Assembly (NCBI RefSeq): GCF_037126465.1
Contig: NC_088201.1
Coordinates: 130,843,552 to 130,907,551 of the forward strand
Direction of reading: 5' to 3'
DNA: 64,000 bases
DNA from: Ornithodoros turicata
Taxonomy: Eukaryota > Arthropoda > Arachnida > Ixodida > Argasidae
Shown in pieces: positions 23,049 to 35,310 of this stretch. Made by a program: the position numbers and the translations under genes. Position 1 is the first letter of the stretch. Every line of letters starts with the position of its first letter. The notes below the pieces were generated by a model. That model saw only the letters and a list, made by a program, of their open reading frames with translations. It was not told where the DNA came from and did not search any database.

Positions 23049-23214
23049 TACCTGCGCTTATTTGTCCACGAAACCTGCACTTGAATCAACTGCATTTCTT
23101 GTTCTTGTTTTTTGTATAAGATATGTGTATGCCTATATTTTCAATGTATTACTCACTCCCCTCTGTAATGAAGAACGCTGAGGGTAAATAAATAAATAAA
23201 TAAATAATGGTCTC

Positions 23215-25709
23215 CAGAGCCACCTGGTAAACTGTTTATAGGCAACGTGCCGAAACTTCCTGCATGCACCATGGGCAGCGTAAAATTATGATATGTAACT
23301 TTACTAATAACAAACCGAAGGCACACATGAATGAACTCACTTTCACTTTGCTGTTACTGATAACAGCCGTATTCGTCGTCTTCTCTCATGTAGCAGTAGG
23401 GCACCTGGAGCAACTCCGTCTTCAGCCACAGTATTTGAAAGTACAGATTTCTTGAAATGCATGTCTCATTTCACGGCAACACAGGCATTCTCCTGCCGTC
23501 GGCATAGGCACGCATTTGCCGCAAGGGCACCTGAACCGAAAGAGCAATGCCATATTTCCGCTGCGAGGTTCTCAACATTTTCATTACACATGAAGAGTGT
23601 TTCCCAGGGTTGCCAGGTGACTGCAATGACTGTAGTTCATCCTCCGTCGACGATCCTGCGGATGATGTCGTGTCATGCTGCGTCTACCGCGTGCACTCGG
23701 AAGAACAAAAGTGCTGCGGGCGCGACTGCTGGACTATCGCAAGCTCGAGTGCATTCAAGTTTGGAAAAATCGACATCACACGACGTGGAGATGTGGATCG
23801 CATTACAACATTGCGCCTTCGCCACAGACCGGGAGGGAGATTAGAAAGGCGAGACTAGCCGTAGCCGGCACGAGCCAACCCAGTGTTGTTGCTGAGGGAA
23901 TACTGAGCTTCGCGGTCGAATGCAATTTTTGAAATTAGATTACTCAAAGAAAAAAGGAATTCAAAAAGAAATATTTCGTAACTGAGATGTAGTCATCCTA
24001 GGCTTTCATAAAATCATAAGATAACCCTGGGTTGAAATTCACTGTAATTCACTTCTGGTTTCAGTCTCTTAGTCGCCAGCACCGAGTTGTATGTATTATC
24101 AACATTTCATTCATTTGATGGTAATATATGAGTTCCACTTCAGATAACTCTGTTGGTTCAAATGAGTCGGCATGTAGGCACGTAACACATGACTCTCTTT
24201 AATTAAAATTGCAAAGATACGAGTATTTTTCAGAACAGGTGCCGCCACCAACCTCTGAATGTGAGTACATTTATGTGGTTCAATGTAGTATATGTTATTA
24301 AGAGCAGATATCTCTGTTACATTACAGCGCTAAGGCAGCACCACAATGTATGTATGTATTGTAATGTGTGTGGCAGTTGATATTAATTGGGAATCTTTTT
24401 TCAGATTATCCATTGATGCTGCCATGTATGTATGGTTGTAATGCGTACGGACGTTGATATTGATTATGCATTGATATGGCAATGCATTGTATGTATTAAT
24501 GAACGAGCTTGTGGTTTCATGTAATAATTTGTCTTTCAGGTCACTGGTGCGGGCCATGTTTTCCTTCAGATCCCAATGCTTTCATTAATAAATTGTATAT
24601 TAAATATGTTTTTGTAATGTAATAGATAATAATTAAATAAATAAATAAATGTAAATAATAAATATACGGTTTATTACATGTATTGTCTCGTTCCTTCTGT
24701 TTCAGGTCGTGAATGTTTTTTGTATGTGTTTTTCTCCTTCACCTGATTAGCATCACAGTTGGCACAATTCCCAGCATTATTGGCATTAGAATTGACCATA
24801 TAATTGACTTTAATCAATATATTTCAACTTGTACTTGTGCACCAGCAGCCTTCCGCCCACGCGCAAACCAGCGCGCGCGGAAAAAATTCGCGAGTGAAGT
24901 CGGCCTAGAGGTCAGTAAACGTGTCATCTACTAGGGTTGCCATCACCCTCATGACCCTCTATACTACGAAATTGGGCTGGAGGACTTACCAGAATCTTAT
25001 CTTGATTAATCATTCTATCAATCACTGCAATGGGTTGAATCCCCTATATACACAATGCACTATCATGGCCCAGAACAATGCAACTAAGGGAACTTCTGTA
25101 CGCCGCGCTGGCCGAGTCATTCATTAGAGAACAGAGCACGAGTGTATATTTTACGTCTATAACACTGCACCTGAAATCAAATTTGTTCACATGAAGCCCA
25201 TGACGCTTATTACCTCAACATCAAAAGTGAGAAAAAATTGTCAATTTGTTTATGTTGTCTCTCATGAACAAAGTAATAAAGGAATTGCATTGAACAGCAA
25301 CAACTTTATTTTTAAGTTGGGGAAAGGGGAGTTTGATCGCCAGGGCCGATTCCCTACCCCATCGCTGCTGGTGACATGGGGAATGAAATATGAGCCCCTT
25401 CACAAGAAGGATCGAAGTCCTGTTGTGTCCATGAAGGTCAAAAGAACACTGAAGTGCCTTAAGTGCCGTATTAATATATCGAAGTATCCCACACAAGTTT
25501 ACAAGATTAATGACTTCTTAATTGCCTCTGATGATGAAACCCCTCATTAATCATCTTCTAATAAAGTTGTTGTTGTTGTTACTGTTACTTACTTTTCCCC
25601 TTTCTGCAACTTTTTTTTGGCATCCTTAGATCGCAGATCACTTCCACTTCACACAAAATTGTAGTTGTTTTCGGTGCAAAAAAATACAAAATGCAGAAGT
25701 TCTCCTCGT
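23215..25709. other. No recognised gene; AAAT microsatellite and degenerate TATG repeats
   Basis: 24335-24510 contains two related stretches with ATGTATGTATG and GTTGATATT about 95 bases apart. 24635-24655 is an AAAT run. Open frames at 23547-23858 (Cys-rich, 103 codons) and 25191-25550 were examined. Only the second is listed separately. Confidence 0.45.
25191..25550 (+). CDS. Unidentified open frame of 119 codons
   Basis: The frame from an ATG at 25191 to a TAA at 25550 encodes a basic protein with a CLKC pair (residues about 83-87) and an acidic end, SDDETPH. I do not recognise a family. It is followed within 10 bases by AATAAAG, which could be a poly(A) signal. It might be a terminal exon, part of an unknown element, or chance. 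There is no start context or neighbour support. Confidence 0.25.
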   Translation: MKPMTLITSTSKVRKNCQFVYVVSHEQSNKGIALNSNNFIFKLGKGEFDRQGRFPTPSLLVTWGMKYEPLHKKDRSPVVSMKVKRTLKCLKCRINISKYPTQVYKINDFLIASDDETPH

Positions 25710-25731
25710 ATATATATATATATATATATAC
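25710..25731. repeat. (TA)n microsatellite
   Basis: An uninterrupted TA dinucleotide run directly before a hammerhead-bearing repeat. The same association is seen at 42.32-42.72 kb, where TA runs border related sequence. Confidence 0.9.
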
Positions 25732-25740
25732 AAATTACAG

Positions 25741-26020
25741 GTATATGCTCAACGTGCAGTTACAGAGCTTCAGCTATATTTTATTTGTATATGTACTTGC
25801 TGGCTTGCACTGTGGCCTCCACAGGTGACGCCGTCACCGTGGAACACTAATGCCTCGCAGAGGCACACTGCGAGCGCCGACCCAAGATCGTGTCACTTCC
25901 CTGAGCCGGGCTGAAGAGTTCCAAGTAAAGCAAAACAGCTGTCCTCGGCTGGGAGTGCACGATCAAATTAGACATGTGCTCAACGTGCAGCTACAGAGCT
26001 TCGGCTATTTTTCATTTGAA
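25741..26020 (+). repeat. Hammerhead-bearing repeat, about 1.2 tandem units of 231 bp
   Basis: GCTCAACGTGCAG-TACAGAGCTTC occurs at 25747 and again at 25978, a period of 231 bases. Between the two lies a ribozyme motif (25886-25964). The same unit, inverted, forms the tandem dimer at 44561-44956, and its first half recurs at about 42420-42540. Tandem units with one type-I hammerhead each match the layout described for metazoan retrozymes and Penelope terminal repeats. Confidence 0.8.
25886..25964 (+). ncRNA. Type-I hammerhead ribozyme, decayed core
   Basis: The outer stem I pairs GATCGTG with CACGATC, then CACTTCCC with GGGAGTG, then AGCCGGG with CTCGGCT beside the core. The core has CTGAAGA at 25911-25917 and a GTC cleavage triplet after the palindrome CAGCTG. 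The usual GAAA is AAAA here, and stem II (GTTC...AAGC) pairs poorly, so this copy is probably weak or inactive. The motif would cut RNA of the plus strand after GTC and yield unit-length molecules. Confidence 0.75.
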
Positions 26021-26039
26021 TACGGAAGAAAGGGGTTCC

Positions 26040-26225
26040 CGCGACCGCGAAATTAAATAGGTACTAGCAAAATCAGAGGCAGACAACGAAGATGTAGGAA
26101 ATAGGAACAAGGATGGGGGTTATTTATTTACAAGTTAAGGGGGAAGTCAACGTTGCGTCGGAAGCCCCGCCTTCGTCAGGACAGAAGAATGACAAATGGC
26201 ACTTGGGATTTTATACAATGCTACA
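26040..26225 (-). repeat. Probable 3' tail of a Penelope-like element
   Basis: On the minus strand it reads TCCTGACGAAGGCGGGGCTT...GCAACGTTGAC, then a tail toward 26040. A similar block (CCTGAAGAAGTCGGAGCTTC...GTAACGTAGAC) closes the Penelope-like element at 42.8-44.5 kb. No RT sequence is left here. A hammerhead repeat in the opposite orientation follows, as at 44.56 kb. Confidence 0.5.
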
Positions 26226-26284
26226 GTGACGTCACCATCAGGGAGTTCCGCCTCCTGGCGGCCGTCAGCAGTTCAACCAGTTGA

Positions 26285-26559
26285 ACCAGCTCCCGTGCAT
26301 AGTAAGATGATCGCTTTCCACGCCGAGACTGGGAGGTGACACAGGTTCGAATCCTGTCACCGGCTGTGCCATCTGAGGTTTTCCCTGCGTCCGAAGACTT
26401 TCCAGACGTATGTCGGCCCCGTTCCCCTTGAAGTCGGCCCAGGACGCACACTAAACCCCCTGTCCACCAGTCCTTCCTGCTGTCCCCTCTCGATCTGTCC
26501 ACGTCTGTACGCCGCTCATAGCCACAGTTGCTTCGCGGCGCTAACACGGAATGTAAAAA
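26285..26559 (+). mobile_element. tRNA-derived SINE, Ruka-like
   Basis: A polymerase III B box GGTTCGAATCC lies at 26344-26354, preceded by a weak A box around 26297-26310. Then comes a tRNA-unrelated body: TCTGAGGTTTTCCCTG, GACTTTCCAGACG, TTGAAGTCGGCCCAGGACGC, and GTACGCCGCTCATAGCCACA. It ends in GCGGCGCTAACACGG and a short A-run near 26555. I recognise this body as the SINE common in tick genomes (Ruka family), from memory. It would depend on LINE enzymes for movement. Confidence 0.8.
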
Positions 26560-27839
26560 AGTTCAAGTACAGGGAAGTGGTTGAGTCATTTCCGATGGAG
26601 AGGTCATCGAGGAACTGTCGCTCTGCAAAGAAATGGGGAACAACCCCAAGAACACTCGCGATCCTCAGGACGTCCTCAAAGTGTCATCGCGTCCTCGTCC
26701 GTGATAGGATGTCCGGAGGAGATCCGTAGAGTGTCATCATGGGATCTTCCAGTGAGAGTCGCTTGCGTACATCCTGCGGCCGCCAGCCGGAGGACATATA
26801 TAGGAGAAGTAAATTAGTTTAATAATGCAATGTGCATTTCTATGGCTACGCCCATTAATTAGTGTTTTGGTTTGTTTGTCATAACCAAATTCAACCAAAA
26901 TCAGCAGTGATCATTTATAAACTACAAAAATACCACAAAGAGAAAATACAAAAAATACAGTGGTACAAATACAAATTGGATGATTTCAACGGATACTCCA
27001 CGCACTGGGTTCAATGTGCGATAAAATATAGCTTGCTAGACCTTTTATTGTGATCTTGTTGCCATGAACATCCGTGCAACGTCCCTGATGGGATGCTGCA
27101 CGGAGCATTTCCGTGGAAGATACAGAAAAGTGATGGCATTTTACAGCGCGTGCTTGGCTTTCGTTGGATGCTTTAAATCAACTAAGTAGGAAACACGGAC
27201 GTCACCTTGGTTGTAACCTTATCATCCAAGGAATTCGTCACTGGTGTGTTGCTTATACATGGAATTGAAGTAAACTTAGGTACCTCACCCTTGGTTTTGA
27301 CTGCGATGCTAGGAGGACTCTCGCACATGCAGGAGTTTGCAAGATAAGCAATAAATAGTATATGTTTTATCTGCGAAAGGAAATGCCACTTTTGGATATT
27401 CCTTTCAAAGTTGGCTGTCTTAGTCTTACACTTAGTGGCACATGGCCTTTTATATATTTTTTGCTTTTTATGCCACGGCACCCATTGTTCGTCATCGAAA
27501 AACAATCAAAAATGAGAGACGGAAAATGACAAGCTGGTGGCCGAGGTTGAAAACTGCACGAGAGAGAGTCCGTTTCCACTGTAAACGTTTGCACACTTGT
27601 AGAAATGAGAAATGAAAGCAGATGTACTGGAGGATTTTACATTATCCTATACTGCTCCTGAGAATATCCCAGTCTTGTCCCCATATGTTGTCCCGAGGAC
27701 CATCTCTGGAGTCTCATTCTAACACTTTTCTAACAAATTGAGGATCATGTGGGGATATTCCCAGGCAGTCACTGCTGTCCCGCAATGACATCCTCAGGAT
27801 GAGTGAGGGATGTCAGCGTGTTCTTGGGGAAGCAGCAGT
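26560..27839. other. No recognised gene
   Basis: Motifs such as TCCTCAGGACGTCCTC and GACATCCTCAGGATGAG recur irregularly at 26.66-26.73 and 27.66-27.81 kb, which suggests an old repeat. The minus-strand frames at 27182-27505 and 27367-27594 have no recognisable domain. Confidence 0.4.
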
Positions 27840-28290
27840 ACACAATCTAAGCAGATAAGTTTCTTATTGTTGACGGTACACCAGGGTCCTCGTGTATGAT
27901 AGATTGGAATTTGTAGATATGGTAAGATTCGCGCTGTTCTCGGTACCTGTCGGAACTGAAGTTCGTTTGAAGAGGGAAAATTGAAACATTGTAAATTGAA
28001 TGCCCTGCTAACTGAAATTGCTACACTGGAAGATTCGGTTTTTTCGTCACGTCCGATCGGTGATTGTTAACCCTGATTCTGAATGCGGTTTTTGTCTGGC
28101 CAACGTACTGTGCTTGGCATACGTTACATTGCAGGAGATAGATAACGTTGGACGAATTAGTCTATAGGTTTGGTCTAATTGTCACTCTGAAGTGTGAACT
28201 AGCACTTTCGGCTATGGTGGTATTTTGCATTAATTTGCATGTTTGACATCTACGCCCTTCACATGGGTGACTACCTGTTGGTGAATCACG
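27840..28290 (-). pseudogene. Penelope-like element fragment: zinc-binding linker and GIY-YIG nuclease
   Basis: On the minus strand, HPCEGRRCQTCKLMQ is followed by SSNVIYLLQCNVCQAQYVGQ and KTAFRIRVNNHRSDV, with internal stops. This is the Cys-rich linker and GIY-YIG endonuclease of Penelope-like elements, where the nuclease cuts target DNA for RT priming. It lines up with the fuller copy at 42.8-44.1 kb and the fragment at 41.7-42.2 kb. The RT part is absent. Confidence 0.8.
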
Positions 28291-28955
28291 ATCCAAGTGG
28301 GATCACTCTGGTTTACACTTCGCAAAATAAACTTCGAGAATAAACCCATCGAAATAAATCACGAAAAAATCAACTGTGTAAAGATAAAGCTGTCAAAATC
28401 AACTTTTGCGGTACAAACGCTTCAGATTCAAACTTTCAAAACAAATCGTCTCTGATTGGTCGACAGGCACGACAGCCTCAGAGCAGCGAAGGCTTTTGGC
28501 TCCCGCGTCTCAAACTAGTTCCCCGCAGGGTGAGAATTTCTGCGGTAGGCTGGGAACGAGAGTACAGAGTCTGGGCGAATCGTTTACTCTATTCTCCGCC
28601 GGCTATCAGGATTCTGTTGACACTGCAGTTAATGATTTGTTCCGCTGCTCGCCTGTCAAATTTGAGTATGTCGAACTCTGAATTCGTGTCGTGTCACCAA
28701 ATGAGTTCCCGGTGTTGGTCCCAGCTATGGTGGACACCTGCTGTTTTATGAACATTGTCGCGAACATCGCCATTCTCCTGCAGCTGCCTTGGTTGTGAAG
28801 TCGTAGAGTTGAAAAGTGACGATCGACGAAAAAGCCTGATTCCGATACCGTGTGGCTGTGTTGTGTTTATCCGTCTGTATGTGTTTGTGTGTGTTCCAGC
28901 CTTAGAACCGTAGAATCGTGAAATCGGAACCTGCCTGTGGTTTTCCTTATGAGCC
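28291..28955. other. No recognised gene
   Basis: Contains a 91-codon open frame (28406-28681) without recognisable motifs. There are no repeat ends or RNA genes. Confidence 0.4.
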
Positions 28956-28957
28956 TA

Positions 28958-29205
28958 CACTCTTAAAAATGAACTTCACCACATAGCACGCGTCCAGCCA
29001 ACCGTCATCCCGGGTGACATCGTTCCCTTCCTTGATTTGTTGAAAACGAGAGGCGTACGCCTTTTGTGACAATTAACATTTCTGCATAATTGTCACAAAA
29101 AGGCGTACGCCTCCCGTTTTCCACAAATCATGTGAGAGAACGATGTCACTCGGGATGATGGTTGGCTTGGAGCGTGCTATGCGGTGAAGTTCATTTTTAA
29201 GAGTG
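28958..29205. mobile_element. 248-bp foldback MITE with CACTCTTAAAAATGAAC ends, copy a
   Basis: The ends are CACTCTTAAAAATGAACTTC and its inverse, flanked by TA on both sides (28956-28957, 29206-29207). It is almost fully palindromic: GGCGTACGCC occurs on both sides of a short centre with TTGTGACAATT. It has no coding capacity. It is close to copy b at 39448-39696 and shares its middle, though not its ends, with the MITE at 57053. Confidence 0.9.
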
Positions 29206-29207
29206 TA

Positions 29208-31759
29208 CGTTCTGATAAACGCAGGGAACAGGTACTAGATAGACTCTCGAAATGCATTTCTGCAAATAAGCTGCATATGAATGTGAAGAAATTGTTTGTT
29301 TGTTTGCAAGAAAAAAATATTTTCTCTCGGATGAATAACTTGAGTCAGTAGAGGTCCTATATTTTTGTAACCAGCATACGGTAATCTCAAAGTGTAACGA
29401 AATAAGATTCTAATTTCAGGAACATCCACATTGATTCGCGCACCTTCCTAGAAAACGATTTGCCATGCAAAAGCTGCAAAAGATGTATCTAGACGTAATA
29501 CTTCAAGCACTTTGCTTGCACTGGTCTTTGAATACCCTGGAACCTAAGAATGCCATTTTCTTAAATACCGAGAAATTTTCTCACAGAAATTTTTGCATCT
29601 TTTTTATTCACGTGGATATACAATGCAAATTCTGGTTATCAAATGTTGGAACTGAAGAAAACCAAGCGCAATAAGTAACTGATATCAGAAGTGCGGGAAA
29701 TGAATGGCACTGTGTGTCGCTAACAGCGAACCCTTCCACCCCTCCGAAACAGTGAACTCATCCGGTTCCGGCAGCCGCTAGGGTGTCGCACCGAAGAAAA
29801 AGTACGTCACTCCCGTGTTCCGTAAACTTTTGTCCAAACCTGTACCACAGTACCAAACAGGTGAATTAACATGAACACAATCACATAGCAGAGTGAATAA
29901 CAACCACCATTATTGACTTAGTTTGCTTGGTCGATGACAATACTGAAGGTGGCATATTTCTTTCCTCAGATTTTTTTTTTTTTTTATTGGTCGTATTTGT
30001 GGTATTGGTTTGTTCCAGCTAAAAACAGAAGCCATACACTGAGCAGCAGGGCATAATAAAACCCTCCATAAGCATCACTTTGCCTCTTTGGCTTTGGCAA
30101 GCGCGGCTTTGCCTCCACAAGCATAACTTTGACATAATTGCTTTGTGCCGTGATATAGGGTACTATGACTGTGTTCGCAGTACCATTTAAAACGTTGGCA
30201 CCTATGGTCAGCTGATGCTGTAAGATCTACAGAAAACACATGCCAGTAGATTCTGAACATGCTATAGGAGAGGGTATGCCCTTGAAATGATGAGATTTGT
30301 TCACTTTCCAGATGACTTCAGGTATGTGAAAACAATCATAAATGTTGACAAAGCTGTTATGAAGCAGCGACTGCAATTAATCTGTAGAAGTGGGCAGAAT
30401 GGTTGAATGCAGAATTTGTTCAAAGTGTGCTATAGGGTCATACAGATGGGATAGGAATGAGCTGACGAAACATTTTTCTTGCGTAAGAGCAAATACAGCT
30501 GTAGGTTCTCAAAATCTTTTTTTTTTGCTTCCTAGATTGCCTCAACTGACGAACAAGCTGCACCACATTATGGTGACAATTTTTTTAAATTTTTTAAAAG
30601 AAAAATAAACCTCCAGATTTTCAATATGTTGCAAGAGAGGACTAGTTATACAAATAAAGGAAGATTTCTTTTAGACGACCTATATGTGAATATACTATCT
30701 GAAAAAAATGTAATTTTTTGCAAGTGCTTGATATTCTCAAACACATGGTTAAACAATGAATATAGATCAGCTTGATATTTTTATGTGGAGCTAATCAGAA
30801 GCAATCAGTTACAAGCATAAATAATCTGGGGCTCCTTCAAGAATGCTAATTTGTAAGAAATTTATTGTAAACTTGGCCCCAAATGTGCTCCGTTCTCGAG
30901 TTTTCACCACGTCACCAGATTTATACTCGTTCTACATGCCCTTTGGGATGGCAGACCCGTGCTTCCCCTCCAACACCAGGCAAGGATAGCACGAAAATTA
31001 TGTATATGTAGACTTCATATTTCGGCACAGTTTAATGCGCCGCCATTGCTCAAGAAAACAAAATCATGAGTTACATTCGATATATGCATCGTCTAAAAAA
31101 TGCACACAATTTTTTCCAGTGATATTTAAGAGAGGCAAGCTACATCTCTGGCTGGTTTTAGCTAGAATAGCCCAGATTGACAGTTACACAAGCTGATGTA
31201 TGTCAGCATTGAAAATATAAAGGAAAAAAGGCAATTTAAAATGCCTCACTCAATTCACTACTTTTCATAGCTTACACCTTCACAGGTGTTTTTTTATCCT
31301 AAAATGGTTTCATTGCCAAAATCCACGAGAATGACCGTCATCACATTAACAAGTTTCAACTGTATACCAAATAATAACAAACATGTGCTTACTTTTTCTG
31401 CAATCAAGATGTGAATTACATCGTTGAGTTGCAGGCTTCAGTGAAAAATCACTGCTTGTGACGTCGCTGCTGAGTGAGTATGGTATTGCTAGTGACGCAA
31501 CATGTGATTCCAGTGTCTTTCACCCCACCCCATATTATTTCGTGAGCAATTAGCATCAGAATCAATGAGCTTGCATGATGCACTTATGAAGGGTAATTTC
31601 ATGTGTGACAATAAACATACTGCAGTGCTAATTTACAATGTAGTTCGTGGCTTTGGAGCACACTCATATTCAGTATGCCATGTGAACTAGAGGAGCATTT
31701 TCTGCCATAAACATTAGATGAGCGAAGACCCCAAAAAATGTAAGCACTGTTTACGTGCG
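29208..31759. other. No recognised gene
   Basis: AT-rich sequence with short open frames only and a T-run at 29970-29985. No element ends were identified. Confidence 0.5.
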
Positions 31760-32446
31760 TTTGACGACCTGCATTTTTATTACTGAGAGGCTCTCTTCGT
31801 AGCTAGAGGGAAAGGGTGCTGGCAATGTGGCACATGTTCATAAGATGTAGAACCAGAAACACAGAAAAAAATTGGCAGCATATCATCATCTTAATTATGT
31901 CATTGCGTCCGTGTTTCTTTCTCCTGTTCTGCATCTTTTTGTGTAGTTGCTGGATTTGAGCCCAACAGCAGGGGTCAGCAATTACAGAACATCCAGCACA
32001 TGCAAGGCATACATTTCCTCATTCTCCACATTCCTCATTCAAGTAACGTTGAAGAAGTAACCATGCGAAGAAACAATACAACAGTGAAGCTGGCTTCAGT
32101 ACACTACAACATGTCACATGTAACAATGTACAGTATGCCTCAGTGTTTCTCACTCCGTGTGTCAGGACCCCTATTGAGGCCGCGATAGCACAAACAGGGC
32201 CCAAGAGAAAGCAGATGAAGTGAGCGCAATATGCCACAAAACCAAGGAAACTTTCTCTCTACGACTACATTATATCGAAGTTGTTTTACAGAAATGCAAG
32301 TTCAGTTCAGTACACAATGAGTCGGGAAACAAGCTAACTCGCAGCAATGCTTTCAATCAAGTGTGTCGCAGTATTCCTCACTGTATCATGATGAGACCGT
32401 GGACCTACATCAGACGCTACTTGCACGCACTGGCATAACATTCATA

Positions 32447-34975
32447 TTTCTTTATTTATTTATTTCGAGAACCCCGAGGGTCTGGAGGACATTACATGGG
32501 GTGTGGGACCTGGAGCGTAAGATACATTTACAGGAACTCGATAGAAACAAACAACCAAGCAAAAAAGAACAACACAATTAGCAGTAAGTAAACAGGAATA
32601 TAAAGAAACGACGACAGTACAAACTTATATGAAAACAAGTATAAAAGCGTGAAACAGGGAGTTCGTTCACATAAGTACAGATAATTAACAAATATGATAA
32701 GGGGGAGGTGAATAATTTCATAGCAACTGACATACAAGCGTGGTGGTCTTGTGGGTGGAGTGAACGGGAGACGGTGTTACAAAATACTGTATCCTCGATA
32801 ATAGTTGTGAGAGGTGATGGGAAGTTGTTCCATTCGATGGCAGTTGAACAAAAGAATGATCTGGATAATGCATTGGTATTACAATGAAAGCGTGTGACCT
32901 TATTAGTGTGGTCCATGTGAGGAAAAATGACACTCGGGCGGGTGATGGGCGATTGGTGTGGTGGCAAGATGAAAAAGAACCAATGGAAGAGGGCTAACTT
33001 GGCAAGACGGCGACGATGTTCGAGTGAGTCGAGATTAAGATTTGATTTTATTGCGGTTACAGAGGTATCGAATTAGTAGTCGTTGGAAATGAAACGGGCA
33101 GCCCGATTCTGGATGGCTTCTAGGGCGTCGCAGAGATAATTTTGGGGAGGGTCCCAAGTAGGTGATGCATATTCCAGCTTGCTTCGTACAAGGTGGATTC
33201 CAAGGTATTTGTAAGAATTTGCTCGGGTTAATTTGATATCACTTAGAATGTAGGGGAAGGGAGGAAGACAGGAGACCCGTCTTCGAGAGAACGACAAAAT
33301 GCGACACTTTGCAATGTTCAGAGGCATTTGCCACTCATTGCACCAGCGCCGGATTAGTTAAAGGTCGCTTTGTAAGGTTAGTTGGTCAGAAGGAGAGAGG
33401 ATTTGCCTGTACAATACACAGTCATCAGCAAAGAGACGAATCGTGGAAGATATGCCTGAAGGAAGGTCATTTATATAGATAAGGAAAAGAAGAGGGCCGA
33501 GGACTGAACCCCGAGGGACACCAGAAAGCACAGGTACAACTGGCGATAGGTGGTTGTTGCAAGTAACAAATAACGTACGATTAGTCAGAAATTGAGCTAT
33601 GCAACGGACGACATACGGGTCGAGGTTAAGCAGATAGAGTTTGTATAGAAGCTTAGAGTGCGGCACCATATACCGAAGCCCTTGCGAAAGTCTAAGAACG
33701 CGGCGTCAGTCTGATGATTATTGTCCGCGTGGAGAAAGATGTCGTGAACCAAACTGGCTACTTGAGTTTCACACGAAAAGAGCTTTCGAAACCCGTGCTG
33801 TAAAAGATAGAAGAAGCATTTTTCTTCAAGGTACTTAACTACGTTGGAGTATGCGTTCGAGAATTGTACATACTATAGAAGTGAGTGAAAGGGGCGGTAG
33901 TTATTAACGATGTGGGAACTGCCTGATTTGTGAATAGGGACAATCTTCGCCGTCTTCCAGTCCTGCGGTATGGCAGAATCTTGGAGTGACTGAGTAAATA
34001 TGCAACATAGAACCTTGCTGGAAATAGATCTCGTGTTGTATAGAACCTTCGGGTTAATAGAGTCCGGACCAGCACTTGACGACAGCTTAAGTGACACAAT
34101 GATTTTACAAATGCCATGAGTGCTGATATGAATGCGAACCATAGGTGAGGAGGTTACTGATACTTATGGAGTTTGGGTGTACCCGTTATCGGTGTTGAAA
34201 GCGGATGAAAACAAGGAAGCGAAAGCGTTGGCGCAGTCGTTGTCGGCGGGTGTCAGTTAGACTGATAAGGTGGGATTTTGGTGGAGATAAAATTTTCCAA
34301 AATTGTTTTGATTTATTCGTCAAGAGAGACGGGAGGTCGATGGTAAAGAACTTATGTTTCACTTCCTTGATCGAGCGCCTGTATTCCCGTTCACAGTAGT
34401 GAAATTTAGCCCATGATACGTCGTCGCCAAGACGCTTTGCCTTCCTGAATAAACGTTTTTTCTTGGTTAGCAAGATTTTAAGACTTATCGTGAACCAAGG
34501 ATTGTGATCATAAGATTTCACTCTTATCTTTGGAACATTGTACTCGGTAAGGTAGTTTATGTTGTCACGAAAGAGGGACCAGTTATCCTCAATGGAGTGA
34601 GGCAAGGTGCCATGAAAGGAATTTTCATACAGAGCTTCAAGATCCTCGTCGATGGCTTGGAAGTTAGCTCGAGCGTAGTCGTATATGGTTTTATCGTTGA
34701 ATTTGTGAACTTGGACTACTTGAAGAGATATCTTAGAAAATGGCCTTGTGGTCACTGAGACCATCAGTGACATGCAAAGAAGTGATGTGCTCAGGATGGG
34801 AGGTTAAAGCCAAGTCAAGGGTTGACTGCGTGGCATGAGTTATTCGGGTGGGATGTCGAACGACATGCGACAGATTAAATGTACGGCATAAATCCACAAA
34901 CAGTGTCTCTTGTGAACTCCGGGAAAGGCTGCCGTAGAGCAAGTCCCAATGTATTGACCGTATATGTATCAGCGT
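32447..34975 (-). pseudogene. LINE-2: 5'-truncated CR1/L2/Jockey-group element
   Basis: On the minus strand it starts inside the endonuclease (SSQETLFVDLCRTFNLSHVV, then THATQSTLDLALTSHPEH and GLSDHKAIF). It runs through the linker (SIEDNWSLFRDNINYL, KKKRLFRKAKRLGDD), the RT entry (KLSSSAGPDSINPKVLY), GVPRGSVLGPLLFLIYIND, the catalytic FADD at 33421-33432, and a C-terminal block with SRSFFCSTAIEWNNFPSPL. It ends in a (TAAA)n tail at about 32447-32465. Several frameshifts are present. A deletion joins YKYLGIHL directly to VRSKLEYASPTW near 33180-33200, removing roughly 50 codons of the thumb region. It resembles LINE-1 and LINE-3 but is a separate copy. Confidence 0.88.
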
Positions 34976-35310
34976 ATATTGAAGGTGTATATTACTGTAT
35001 ATGTATCAGGGCAGATTTCAAGCTTCCTGAGCGCGCACAGATGGTGATCTCAGTTGTCTCGCGAAGTAACAGACGGAGAAAGACACCGGTTGTCACACAC
35101 GCAGACATCCCGAAGGCTATGCCCATCTTTGTTGATGCACCCACGAATCCACAGGAAGACTGCCGAAGCTCTCCCACTCGTATTAAGTACCTGTAACTTG
35201 AACTACAAACAGTTTGGTGCACACTCCACAAAACGAGAACAACTCATTGCTGATTTCATGGCCATGCGAGCCGAGAAGGACAGTTCAACAGAGGAGCAAT
35301 TTTAGGTAAG

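Larger units (their letters stand above)
20068..23214 (+). mobile_element. LINE-1: 5'-truncated CR1/L2/Jockey-group non-LTR retrotransposon
   Basis: An ORF2-type protein can be followed in order: apurinic-type endonuclease, linker, reverse transcriptase and C-terminal region. It ends in a (TAAA)n tail at about 23189-23210. No ORF1 was recognised upstream, so the copy is probably 5'-truncated. The frame is broken by a 152-bp MITE, a one-base shift near 20935, a local GTGCCAT duplication with frameshift near 21765-21810, and a TAA at 22008-22010. The clade is judged from RT style and tail only. Confidence 0.88.

Noticed and set aside
23547..23858. Cys-rich 103-codon frame resembling a secreted peptide
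   Set aside because: It has no signal peptide and no regular Cys spacing, and two overlapping plus frames are equally open. I cannot support a gene.
26330..26370. tRNA-like GGTTCGAATCC segment
   Set aside because: There is no cloverleaf with paired acceptor arms, and the downstream body is a SINE. It is not a tRNA gene.
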